A DNA stretch of 8,261 bases from positions 1 through 8,261 of the forward strand of contig DBDP01000063.1 of assembly GCA_002293625.1 (NCBI GenBank). Direction: 5' to 3'. Source of the DNA: Clostridiales bacterium UBA929 (GTDB lineage: Bacteria; Bacillota; Clostridia; Oscillospirales; UBA929). The notes under the pieces were generated by a model that made no database searches, was not told the DNA's origin, and saw only the letters and a program-made list of their open reading frames with translations. Within the stretch, counting starts at the first letter, position 1; every line of letters starts with the position of its first letter. Below, one piece after another: positions 1-8,261 of this stretch. The position numbers were made by a program, and so were the translations under genes.

Positions 1-650
1 CCGCTGCCGCGCTCCCATACACGCATCTTCAGCCGGTTTTTGCCGATAATCTCCACAAACTCGGTATTCACCCTGTCGGGGAACAGCGCGCTATGCTCAA
101 ACAGCGGTCCCGTCTCGCCTAAATCAATCGAATCCACACCCTCTCGGGTAAATACCACCGCATGAGGGTTCCCCATTGAAACGCAGGTAATCTCAACCGT
201 CTTTCCGCCAATTTCCGCCGGACGCGCGATAACGCTTTCGCCGCCGAGCCTGACGGGAATCGCGCCGGGGCGCAGTTCCGCACGTCCCATATCGACTTTT
301 ACGGAGGATACCTCTCCGTTCTTTGTGGATAAAAAGAGTCTCTTTATCCCGCCGAGCGTCTCCACGGTCATCTCCCGTTTTCGCACGATGCCGTTGTCGT
401 AGAGGTATTTCGCCACACACCGTATGGCGTTTCCGCACATAATCCCCTCACTGCCGTCAAGGTTGAACATCCGCATTCTCGCGTCGGCGCGGTCGGAGGG
501 CAGAATCAGCACGACGCCGTCGCCGCCCACCCCGGTGTGCCTGTCCGAGAGGAGAACCGCGAGGGATTCGGGGGACTCTATCTCTGTTTCGAAGCAGTTG
601 AAATAGATGTAGTCGTTTCCGCAGCCGTGCATTTTGGTGAAACTGAGTTT
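1..650 (-). other. dapF: DapF module of the fusion protein (partial, C-terminus beyond window)
   Basis: Diaminopimelate epimerase converts LL- to meso-diaminopimelate, the precursor of lysine and of mDAP peptidoglycan. Visible from about residue 1031: the FTKMHGCGNDY opening (1034-1044), GVGGDG, the FNLDGSEGIMCGN motif carrying the first catalytic cysteine (C1102, equivalent to Cys73 of the H. influenzae enzyme), VSMGNPHAVVF and, at the very edge, WERGSG. The second catalytic cysteine, in the usual ET-ACGTG motif, would lie just past position 1. About 216 residues are present of a family length near 275. A free DapF normally begins M-x-F-x-K-M-H. Here the equivalent place reads KLSFTKMH with no ATG, GTG or TTG, so independent translation of a full-length epimerase is unlikely. 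Confidence 0.93.
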
Positions 651-3600
651 TCTGCGCTCTCTCCGCAGCCGGGTTATGTCGATTAGTTCGGTATTGCTCT
701 CACTATACCCCGACAGGAGACTGCCGGCAAGCGCGAGCGCCGTATCGACCGATGTGAGGCAGGGGATTCCGAGGGCGCAGGCTTTCCGGCGCAGCTTGAC
801 ATCGTCGGCAGCCGGATCCCTGCCCTTTTCGGAGGTGGAGACAATGTAGCTTATCGCCCCGCTTTCCAAAAGCGTCATGGTGTTGTTTTCCGCGCAGTCG
901 CGGATCTTATGAACGGTTTGCACGCTTTTCTCCGATAGGAACGCGGCGGTTCCTCTCGTAGCGTACAGCGCAAAACCGCATTGCAGGAACTTATCCGCCA
1001 CGGCCGCGATCTCCCGCTTGTCGCTGTCGCGCACCGTGATCAAAACGCCGCCCCCCCGGCGCATCTTGTATCCGGCGGCGACAAGCCCTTTGTACAACGC
1101 TTCGCGAAAGTTTTTTCCAAGCCCCAAAACTTCTCCGGTGGACTTCATCTCCGGTCCAAGCTGCGTATCAACGTCCGTCAGCTTCTCAAAGGAAAAGACA
1201 GGAACCTTCACCGCCGTATACGGCGGCGTTTTAGCAATGCCGGAGGGGTGACTGAGACTTGCGAGATCCCGCCCCAACGCAACCTTCGCGGCAAGCTCGC
1301 ACATCGGGATGTCGGTGACCTTGCTGATGTAGGGAACGGTGCGCGACGCGCGTGGGTTCACCTCAATGACATAGATTTCGTCCCCGTATATGACATACTG
1401 AATGTTGACAAGCCCCCGGACATCTAGCGCGACGCAGAGCTTTTTTGTCACGTCGGCGATCTTTTTTACCATCGCGTCGTCAATGTGAACGGGCGGGTAC
1501 ACGGCAATGCTGTCGCCGGAGTGAATCCCGGCGCGCTCAATATGCTCCATAATGCCGGGAATCAACACGTCTTTTCCGTCGCATATGGCGTCAGCCTCGA
1601 TCTCAAGACCTTCCAGGTACTGATCGATCAGTACCGGGTTTTCCTGCTTCCTGCGCAGGATGATATCCATATATTCGCGGACGTCGTCCGGTTCGAAAGC
1701 AATAATCATGTTTTGACCGCCCAGCACATAGGAGGGGCGCAGAAGAACCGGGTAGCCCAGCTTCTCCGCCGCGTCCAGCGCCTGTTCGCGGGTCATCACT
1801 CCGCAGCCCTTCGGGCGCTTAATCGAAAGCTTCTCCAAAAGCGCGTCGAAACGCTCCCTGTCTTCGCAAATGTCAATGCTGTCCGCAGACGTGCCGATGA
1901 TGGTTACGCCGCGTTCGTGCAGTTGCTTCGCGAGTTTGACGGCGGTGCCGCCGCCGAACGCCGCGATGACGCCGAGCGGCTTCTCCGTTTCGATGACGCT
2001 CATGACATCGCCGATGGTGAGCGGTTCGAAGTACAACCTGTCGGCGGTGTCAAAGTCGGTGGAGACGGTTTCCGGGTTGTTGTTGATAACGATTGCTTCA
2101 TACCCCATGCTTTTCAGTGTCCATACGCAATGGACGCAGGCATAATCGAACTCTATGCCCTGACCGATGCGGATCGGACCGCTGCCCAGCACGACGATCT
2201 TCGGCTTGCCGCTTCGTTCGGCGAACGGCAGCGCCTCGTTTTCCGTGCCGCTTTGCACGGAATAGAAATACGGCGTACGCGCCTCAAACTCCCCGCCGCA
2301 GGTATCCACCATCTTATAGAGCAGCGGTTTCGCGTTTTCTTCCGCAATGCCCGCAATCTCGTGCAAAAACCAGCGGTCAACCTTTGTTATCATATTAAGC
2401 TCGTCAACGCTCATTCCGCGCTTCAAGGCTTCGTAAAGCACAAACAGGCGCTCGTCCGTCACAGTGCGTAAAAGCGATCGGATTTCCCCATCGGTTTTGT
2501 CCGCTAAAAGCGGAAGATCTAACCCGTTCAGCCCAAGCTCGGCGCCGCGAACGGCTTTCAGCAGAGCGTTCGCGAACGTGTCCGAAAGAGCCATAACCTC
2601 GCCGGTGGCTTTCATCTGCGTACCCAACGCCTTGCTCGCGTATACAAACTTATCAAAGGGCCATTTCGGGAACTTGACCGCCACATAGTCAAGCGCCGGC
2701 TCAAAGGCGGCGAACGTCGTTCCCGTCACGTCGTTTCGGATCTCGTCGAGCGTATAGCCGACGGCGATTTTCGCCGCCACCTTCGCGATGGGGTAACCCG
2801 TCGCCTTACTCGCCAGCGCCGACGAACGCGACACGCGCGGGTTAACCTCTATCACGGCGTACTCAAAGCTGTGCGGATGCAGGGCGAACTGGCAGTTGCA
2901 GCCGCCCTCCACGCCGAGCGCGCCGATAATGTCCAACGCGGCCGAGCGCAGCATTTGGTATTCTCTATCGGCCAGCGTGACGCACGGCGCGACGACAATA
3001 CTGTCGCCGGTGTGGATACCCACAGGGTCAAAATTCTCCATTGAGCAGACGGCGACGGTGTTTCCCGCGTGGTCGCGCATGACTTCAAACTCGATTTCCT
3101 TCCAACCGGCGACGGATTTCTCAACGAGTATCTGGCGAATCGGCGAAAGCGCCAAACCGCCGGAGGCAATCTCCCGAAGCGCGGCTTCGTCTTCGGCGAA
3201 ACCGCCGCCGCTTCCCCCCAGCGTGTACGCGGGGCGCACGACGACGGGATAACCTGTTTCCGCCGCGAAATCAACCGCCTCCTGCGCGTCGCTCGCAATC
3301 ACTGAGGGAACCACGGGCTGACCGATGCTCTGCATGGTTTCCTTAAAGCGCTGCCTGTCCTCCGCCTTTTCAATCGCCGAAAGGGACGAACCCAACAGAC
3401 GCACCTTCATTTTCGCAAGGAACCCGTCGCGGGCAAGCCGCATACAGAGCGTCAAACCCGTCTGGCCGCCGAGTCCCGGCAATATGCCGTCCGGCCGCTC
3501 TTTTTCGAGTATGCGCTTGAGCGTCGTAAGCGTCAGCGGTTCGATGTAGATCCTGTCCGCGATTTGCTTGTCGGTCATGATCGTGGCGGGGTTCGAGTTT

Positions 3601-3740
3601 ACAAGGACAATCTCAATGCCCTCCCCGCGAAGTACGCGGCACGCCTGCGTTCCGGCGTAATCGAATTCAGCCGCTTGCCCGATGACGATCGGGCCGGAGC
3701 CGATCACAAGCACTTTTTTTATGGTTTTATCCGCAGGCAT
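1..3740 (-). CDS. carB-dapF: CarB-DapF fusion: carbamoyl-phosphate synthase large subunit joined to diaminopimelate epimerase (3' end beyond window)
   Basis: I read this frame codon by codon from the ATG at 3740 to the window edge: 1246 complete codons with no stop. Residues 1 to about 1022 are CarB, which makes carbamoyl phosphate from bicarbonate, two ATP and ammonia channelled from CarA. The first ATP-grasp half has RPAYTLGGSGGG (169-180) and EVNPR (298-302, with Q284). The second half starts with GSGPIRIGQG (519-528) and has RPSYVLGGQNM (668-678) and EVNPR (793-797, with Q781). An MGS-like allosteric domain follows (about 897-1010), with ITVRDSDK and an ATRGTA motif. Oddities: the central helical domain is shortened near residues 463-472, and the usual FGGQT of the second half is FGGGT (595-599). 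DapF follows from about residue 1031. The start is ATG, overlapping the end of carA by 14 bases, with GAGAGG upstream. CarB and DapF identities are very secure. The protein could be cleaved after synthesis, which the sequence cannot show. Confidence 0.95.
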   Translation of the reverse strand, partial: MPADKTIKKVLVIGSGPIVIGQAAEFDYAGTQACRVLRGEGIEIVLVNSNPATIMTDKQIADRIYIEPLTLTTLKRILEKERPDGILPGLGGQTGLTLCMRLARDGFLAKMKVRLLGSSLSAIEKAEDRQRFKETMQSIGQPVVPSVIASDAQEAVDFAAETGYPVVVRPAYTLGGSGGGFAEDEAALREIASGGLALSPIRQILVEKSVAGWKEIEFEVMRDHAGNTVAVCSMENFDPVGIHTGDSIVVAPCVTLADREYQMLRSAALDIIGALGVEGGCNCQFALHPHSFEYAVIEVNPRVSRSSALASKATGYPIAKVAAKIAVGYTLDEIRNDVTGTTFAAFEPALDYVAVKFPKWPFDKFVYASKALGTQMKATGEVMALSDTFANALLKAVRGAELGLNGLDLPLLADKTDGEIRSLLRTVTDERLFVLYEALKRGMSVDELNMITKVDRWFLHEIAGIAEENAKPLLYKMVDTCGGEFEARTPYFYSVQSGTENEALPFAERSGKPKIVVLGSGPIRIGQGIEFDYACVHCVWTLKSMGYEAIVINNNPETVSTDFDTADRLYFEPLTIGDVMSVIETEKPLGVIAAFGGGTAVKLAKQLHERGVTIIGTSADSIDICEDRERFDALLEKLSIKRPKGCGVMTREQALDAAEKLGYPVLLRPSYVLGGQNMIIAFEPDDVREYMDIILRRKQENPVLIDQYLEGLEIEADAICDGKDVLIPGIMEHIERAGIHSGDSIAVYPPVHIDDAMVKKIADVTKKLCVALDVRGLVNIQYVIYGDEIYVIEVNPRASRTVPYISKVTDIPMCELAAKVALGRDLASLSHPSGIAKTPPYTAVKVPVFSFEKLTDVDTQLGPEMKSTGEVLGLGKNFREALYKGLVAAGYKMRRGGGVLITVRDSDKREIAAVADKFLQCGFALYATRGTAAFLSEKSVQTVHKIRDCAENNTMTLLESGAISYIVSTSEKGRDPAADDVKLRRKACALGIPCLTSVDTALALAGSLLSGYSESNTELIDITRLRRERRKLSFTKMHGCGNDYIYFNCFETEIESPESLAVLLSDRHTGVGGDGVVLILPSDRADARMRMFNLDGSEGIMCGNAIRCVAKYLYDNGIVRKREMTVETLGGIKRLFLSTKNGEVSSVKVDMGRAELRPGAIPVRLGGESVIARPAEIGGKTVEITCVSMGNPHAVVFTREGVDSIDLGETGPLFEHSALFPDRVNTEFVEIIGKNRLKMRVWERGS
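651..674 (-). other. CarB-DapF linker
   Basis: Residues 1023-1030 (TRLRRERR) join the CarB tail to the first strand of DapF. The linker is very short, basic (five arginines) and contains no stop codon in frame. A purine-rich GGAGAGAG stretch lies here on the coding strand, but no usable start codon follows it at Shine-Dalgarno distance. It may be the relic of a former dapF ribosome binding site; this is inference. Confidence 0.6.
675..3740 (-). other. carB: CarB module of the fusion protein
   Basis: Residues 1 to about 1022 of the fused frame. This is a complete large subunit of carbamoyl-phosphate synthase with both ATP-grasp halves and the regulatory domain, ending in a helix (TALALAGSLLSGYS, 1000-1013) and a short NTELIDI tail. 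It is about 50 residues shorter than the E. coli enzyme (1073 aa, from memory), and nearly all of the difference sits in one internal gap around 2321-2352. CarA directly upstream is the glutaminase partner, so the complex should feed pyrimidine and/or arginine synthesis. The window does not show whether it is the only such enzyme in the cell. Confidence 0.93.
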
Positions 3741-4775
3741 ACGCGTCCATCCTCTCTGTAAAACGGTCAAAAAGAAACGACATGTCGAGCGGTCCGCCGC
3801 GCCCTTCGGGATGAAACTGCACGGAGAACGAGACGCCGTAGTCCAAGCCCTCGCAGGTGCCGTCGCTGACGTTGACGAACGAACCGCCGTCCGTGTCCAC
3901 CGCGTAACCGTGGTTTTGGCTGGTGATGAATACCTTCCCGCCGGAAACCTCCCTCACCGGTTGGTTCGCGCCCCGATGCCCGAATTTCAGCTTTTTGGTG
4001 CGGTACCCGTTCGCCAGCGCCAGAAGCTGGTGTCCGAGGCATATGCCGAAGATCGGGACGCCGCTGTGCAGCAGAGAGCGAATCGTTTCGAGGATTCCCT
4101 CGTTCGCGGGATCCGCCGGATCGCCGGGACCGTTTGAGAGTACAACACCGTGCGGACGGAGGCGAGCAACCTCATCAGCCGGCGTGTCGTGCGGGAACGA
4201 CCATACCTCGCAGCCTCGGGATACCAGTGCGTTCGCGATGGCGCGCTTCGCGCCGAAGTCCATCAGCGCAACGCGGCGCGAGGCGCTGCCGAGCTTTGTT
4301 ACGGCGCGCGCCGATACGGCGGATACCGCGCCGCGAATACGATAGTTCTTGATTTCATCTATGTTTTCTTCAACAGGCGGAGACGCGGTGATTCTCCCGT
4401 TCATCGCTCCGTTTTGCCGGATTACCTTCGCGAGCGCGCGGGTGTCTATCCCGCATAACCCCACCACACCGCGCTCTACTAAGAAAGCGCCGAGTGTCCC
4501 CTCGCTTCTGAAATTGGAAGGAGTCCGGCACGGATGCTTTACGATATAACCGCCTAGCCCCGCCCCGGCGTTTTCAAAGTCGGGCGGTATGACACCGCAG
4601 TTGCCGATCAGGGGGAACGTTTGCAAGACGATCTGCCCGAAATAACTCGGATCGGTCAGCGTTTCCATGTAGCCGGTCATTCCCGTCGCGAAAACGACCT
4701 CGCCCGTGACCTCTCCCAAAGCGCCGAAACCCTCACCCGGAAAGACCATCCCGTTTTCCAAAACCAGATAAGCCG

Positions 4776-4779
<4 letters not shown>
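3727..4779 (-). CDS. carA: Carbamoyl-phosphate synthase small subunit (glutaminase)
   Basis: CarA hydrolyses glutamine and passes ammonia to CarB. The 350-residue length is normal to slightly short for the family. The N-terminal CPSase small-chain domain starts with YLVLENGMVFPGEGFGA and contains TGMTGYMETLTDPSY. The C-terminal class I amidotransferase domain has SNGPGDPADP (215-224), the nucleophile elbow GICLGHQ with Cys247, the SQNHGYAVD loop, and QFHPE supplying His323 and Glu325, so the catalytic triad is complete. I chose the GTG at 4779 because the family N-terminus begins there, GGAGG (4790-4794) lies 10 bases upstream, and the codon overlaps the purF stop as GTGA. The frame stays open upstream to an ATG at 4935, but that part is antisense-like readthrough of purF in another frame and matches nothing in CarA. 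The end overlaps carB by 14 bases, so the two subunits should be translationally coupled. Confidence 0.96.
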
Positions 4780-6186
<1,407 letters not shown>

Positions 6187-6197
<11 letters not shown>

Positions 6198-6759
6198 ATG
6201 TTTTCAGTATCCCTTCCGCAACGGCACGTCTCGTGGAGCGCAAATCCATCGCCTGCTTCTCAATATAGCGGTGAGCTTCCTGCTCGCTCATCGCTAAGTA
6301 GGAAATCAGCAAACATTTAGCCCGGTCGATGATGCGAATATCCTCGATTTTTTGCTTCAGTTTGCTGTTTTCCGCCCGCATTCGCTTGATGCGGTTCTGC
6401 GCGGAGTTCGCGAGACGCAATGACGACCAAAAGATTTCCCTGTTCACCGGCTTTGAAACTGTCAGAACGCCGTCTTCCTCACAAACGGCGGACACCGCGC
6501 CGTAATATTCCACCTTCACGAGCAGGATGACCTGCGCCGTTCCTTTGGAAGCGATATGCCGCGACAGGCTTTCGCCGGATTCGTCCCTCAGCGGCGCGTT
6601 GACGACGACCAAGTCAAAATCCCGCTCGGAGAGGAGTCTCCGCGCTTCGCCGCAGGACTTTAAGACGGCGATATCCCGGACGGACGCCTCTTTGAGCATT
6701 TCCGTAACAAAGGACGTGCCCTTCTCCGACGCCGAAACGATCAACGCGCTCTCCACCAT
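6187..6759 (-). CDS. ANTAR-domain response regulator with degenerate receiver (probable antiterminator)
   Basis: A 190-residue cytoplasmic regulator in two parts. Residues 1 to about 118 have a receiver-like fold, but the acidic pair after the first strand is SA (9-10) and the phospho-acceptor aspartate is asparagine (N54 in VVVNAPLRDESG); only the late lysine (K103 in SKP) is kept. A coiled-coil stretch (about 118-140) leads to the ANTAR domain (about 131-188), recognisable by DRAKCLLISYLAMSEQEAHR and the RSTRRAVAEGIL helix. ANTAR domains bind paired hairpins in leader RNA and prevent termination. In clostridia such proteins (the NitR type) are linked to glnA and nitrogen control; I recall this rather than see it. 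Placed 30 bases after glnA and overlapping purF by 11 bases, with GGAGAGAGGGGG (6764-6775) before the ATG. The exact target is not known. Confidence 0.88.
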
Positions 6760-6789
6760 ACCGCCCCCTCTCTCCGCAACTTCTTTACT

Positions 6790-8109
6790 TTAGATTCGCG
6801 CAAAATACCTTTCTGAATAAAATTTATCTTTGTCTTTTGCGGAGGAAAACTCTGACTCTTCGGTTTTTTTCGCGGTGATATACCGGGAAAATAGCTCATC
6901 GCCGACGACACTCTTCACAAAGGCGCTGTTTTCGGCGAGGGTTATCGCCTCGCCGAGGGTTGCCGGAAGCGCCGTGAGCGCCTGTGTAATACCGGTACCG
7001 GCGTTGAACAGGTCGGTGTCTACGGGGGGCGGCAGTTCCGCCGCACCGTCAATGCCGTCCAATCCGGCGGAGATAATCAACGCGAACGAGAGGTACGGGT
7101 TCAGGGAAGGGTCGGGAGAACGCAGCTCCATCCTGACCTTTTCGCCGACCGCGGCGGGGATCCGTATCAGCTGCGAGCGGTTTTGGTGCGACCATGACAC
7201 GTATTTGGGAGCCTCGTACTTACCGAAGCGTTCATATGAGTTCGCGATGGGGTTTAAGAATACGGTAATCTCGGCGGTTTTCGAGAGAATTCCCGCGATA
7301 AAGCTCTCCGCGATCTGTGAGTGTCCCTCGCCTTGCTGCCTGAAAATATTCCGCCCGTTCTTTGAAAGCGACAAGTTGACGTGCATCCCGCTGCCCGGCG
7401 CGTCCGATATGGGTTTGGGCATAAAGGACGCAAACAATCCGTTTCGCCCCGCGATGGCCTTTACGGTGGACTTGAACGCTTGGAGGTTGTCGGCGCAGGA
7501 AAGGGCGTCCCCGAACTTGAAGTCGATCTCATTTTGCCCCGGTCCCTGCTCATGATGGGACGTTTCGGGCTTGATGCCCATTTCCTCAAGTGTCAGGCAT
7601 ATCTCGCGGCGGATGTCTTCCCCGCGATCCAGCGGCGCGATATCAAGGTATCCGCCCCAGTCAAACGGCATTTTGGAGGGGTTCCCGTCCTCGTCGGTCT
7701 TAAACAAGTAAAATTCGCATTCCGCGCCGATTTTGCAGACATAGCCCATCTTTTCCGCACGGGACGCGACGCGTTTTAAAAGACCCCTGCCGTCGTGCAA
7801 AAATTCCGAGCCGTCGGGGTTTCGTATATCGCAGTAAAACCGCGCGACCCGCCCCGGTCCCGGCCGCCACGGAAGCACCGCAAGCGTCGCCGGATCGGGG
7901 AACAGGAACAAATCCGATTCCGTAACGTCCCGGAAACCCCGTATCGCGTGGGCGTCAAAAGATACGCCGTTTTCAAACGCCGCTGCCAGCTCTTCCGCCA
8001 TAACGGAAATGTTTTTTTGATGCCCGAAGATGTCGCAGAAACTGAGCCGAATAAACTTAACCTCGTTCTCCCTGACAAACTCCAATACTTCGCCCGCGGT
8101 ATGGTTCAT
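6790..8109 (-). CDS. glnA: Glutamine synthetase, type I
   Basis: GlnA condenses glutamate and ammonia with ATP to glutamine, probably as a dodecamer in the cytoplasm. It is 439 residues, the GSI-alpha length, with no adenylylation-loop insertion. The N-terminal beta-grasp part has SFCDIFGHQKNISV and FDAHAIRGF (51-59, Asp52 kept). Metal and substrate residues are visible: E130 and E132 in GAECEF, E187 and E194 in EQGPGQNEIDF, H243 in GSGMH, flap E299 in YEAP, the NRSQLIRIP motif, and E328-R330 in MELRSPDPS. Compared with Bacillus GS, the usual DGSSI loop is DAHAI, the Arg62 position appears to be D61, and the histidine of QHEID is N193. The ATG at 8109 is chosen because AAGGAGG lies 8 bases upstream and the family begins here. 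An in-frame ATG at 8214 would add 35 residues encoded by the hairpin repeats and is rejected. It heads the operon and supplies the glutamine its downstream genes use. Confidence 0.96.
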   Translation of the reverse strand: MNHTAGEVLEFVRENEVKFIRLSFCDIFGHQKNISVMAEELAAAFENGVSFDAHAIRGFRDVTESDLFLFPDPATLAVLPWRPGPGRVARFYCDIRNPDGSEFLHDGRGLLKRVASRAEKMGYVCKIGAECEFYLFKTDEDGNPSKMPFDWGGYLDIAPLDRGEDIRREICLTLEEMGIKPETSHHEQGPGQNEIDFKFGDALSCADNLQAFKSTVKAIAGRNGLFASFMPKPISDAPGSGMHVNLSLSKNGRNIFRQQGEGHSQIAESFIAGILSKTAEITVFLNPIANSYERFGKYEAPKYVSWSHQNRSQLIRIPAAVGEKVRMELRSPDPSLNPYLSFALIISAGLDGIDGAAELPPPVDTDLFNAGTGITQALTALPATLGEAITLAENSAFVKSVVGDELFSRYITAKKTEESEFSSAKDKDKFYSERYFARI

Positions 8110-8117
8110 GATCGTTT

Positions 8118-8124
8118 CCTCCTT
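8118..8124 (-). promoter_or_regulatory. Ribosome binding site of glnA
   Basis: AAGGAGG on the minus strand, 8 bases before the ATG at 8109. It is the strongest Shine-Dalgarno in the window and settles the glnA start against the longer frame from 8214. Confidence 0.85.
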
Positions 8125-8137
8125 GTGCGCTGAATGT

Positions 8138-8163
8138 ATTTTATTTGTAGGGGCGGATGGCAA
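8138..8163 (-). promoter_or_regulatory. Possible glnA promoter in AT-rich patch
   Basis: The only AT-rich patch upstream of the operon. On the minus strand TAAAAT (8138-8143) resembles a -10 box. TTGCCA (8158-8163) could be a -35, but the 14-base spacing is shorter than normal, and it overlaps the first hairpin repeat. If transcription starts just downstream, the leader is only about 20-25 bases, too short for a two-hairpin antitermination site. The true promoter may instead lie beyond the window. Confidence 0.25.
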
Positions 8164-8205
8164 TCCGCCCGAACCCGTTCTCGTAAGGGCGATTCGCAAT
8201 CGCCC
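8147..8205. repeat. Tandem pair of palindromic GGGCGRT hairpins
   Basis: Two perfect 8-bp stems: 8151-8158 with 8163-8170 (GGGCGGAT, loop GGCA) and 8187-8194 with 8198-8205 (GGGCGATT, loop CGC), their starts 36 bases apart. Both are preceded by GTA (GTAGGGGCGG and GTAAGGGCGA). This matches my recollection of the GTAGGGGCG-type dispersed intergenic repeats abundant in GC-rich Oscillospirales. Neither stem is followed by a T-run on either strand, so they are not intrinsic terminators. Confidence 0.65.
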
Positions 8206-8214
8206 GCGGGACAT

Positions 8215-8256
8215 CCCCCGGCGGCTTCGCCGCCACCCCCTTCCGGCGGAAGGGGG
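8215..8256. repeat. Second pair of GC-rich hairpins (dispersed-repeat type)
   Basis: GGCGGC-TTC-GCCGCC forms a 6-bp stem (8220-8234). It is followed at once by CCCCCTTCC-GGC-GGAAGGGGG, a 9-bp stem (8236-8256), with CCCCC just before (8215-8219). This composite resembles a second family of short non-coding repeats seen in many Clostridia genomes, often found next to the GTAGGGGCG type. It may continue past the right edge of the window. Confidence 0.55.
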
Positions 8257-8261
8257 CTACG

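Noticed and set aside
630..632. ATG at 632 as the start of a separate dapF
   Set aside because: It would cut off the first beta strand (KLSFTK) of the epimerase and has no well-placed ribosome binding site. The frame is continuous with carB.
1051..1057. Run of seven G on the coding strand in carB as a phase-variation or frameshift site
   Set aside because: The frame and domain order continue correctly on both sides (RRGGGVLITV), and seven bases is short for a contingency tract.
1485..2471. Long open frame on the plus strand, 328 codons
   Set aside because: It lies wholly antisense to the second half of carB, whose motifs are intact. Its translation has no recognisable domain and it reflects GC-rich codon use.
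3714..3720. Run of seven A just inside carB as a slippery frameshift site
   Set aside because: carA already stops at 3727-3729 before the run, and carB has its own ATG, so slippage is not needed. No stimulatory structure was evident.
8110..8214. Upstream extension of glnA to an in-frame ATG at 8214
   Set aside because: The extra 35 residues are translated hairpin repeat, have no family match, and bypass the strong AAGGAGG at 8118-8124.
8151..8256. Hairpins upstream of glnA as terminators or ANTAR stem-loops
   Set aside because: No T-run follows any stem on either strand. The loops are 3-4 bases and do not fit the A-first, G-fourth hexaloop expected for ANTAR targets.

Overview
The window reads as part of one compact operon, transcribed entirely on the minus strand from about 8109 down past position 1. 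The DNA is GC-rich. The proteins look like Firmicutes/Clostridia versions: a short non-adenylylated type I glutamine synthetase, a glnA-linked ANTAR regulator, and a PurF with a cleavable propeptide and iron-sulphur ligands. The upstream edge carries GC-rich hairpin repeats of the kind common in Oscillospirales genomes. My best guess is a GC-rich member of the Oscillospiraceae or a relative. That is inference; no rRNA or other marker is present.

Layout in the direction of transcription (right to left): 8110-8261 is the upstream region, with four short hairpins, an AT-rich patch and a strong Shine-Dalgarno. Then come glnA (8109-6790), a 30-base gap, an ANTAR-domain regulator (6759-6187), purF (6197-4776, overlapping by 11 bases), carA (4779-3727, overlapping purF by the four bases GTGA), and an open frame from 3740 to the window edge that overlaps carA by 14 bases. 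That last frame encodes a whole carbamoyl-phosphate synthase large subunit, followed without any stop by diaminopimelate epimerase. There is no intergenic stretch over 300 bases and no terminator in the window.

The genes make metabolic sense together. GlnA makes glutamine, while PurF and CarA/CarB are glutamine amidotransferases that spend it on purine, pyrimidine and arginine synthesis. The ANTAR protein between producer and consumers probably tunes transcript elongation to nitrogen status. DapF (lysine and peptidoglycan) is the odd partner and is physically joined to CarB.

The main points for a second look are the CarB-DapF fusion, the loss of roughly 45 residues from the CarB central helical (oligomerization) domain, the receiver domain of the ANTAR protein that lacks its phospho-acceptor Asp, and GlnA substitutions at positions linked to feedback control in Bacillus.
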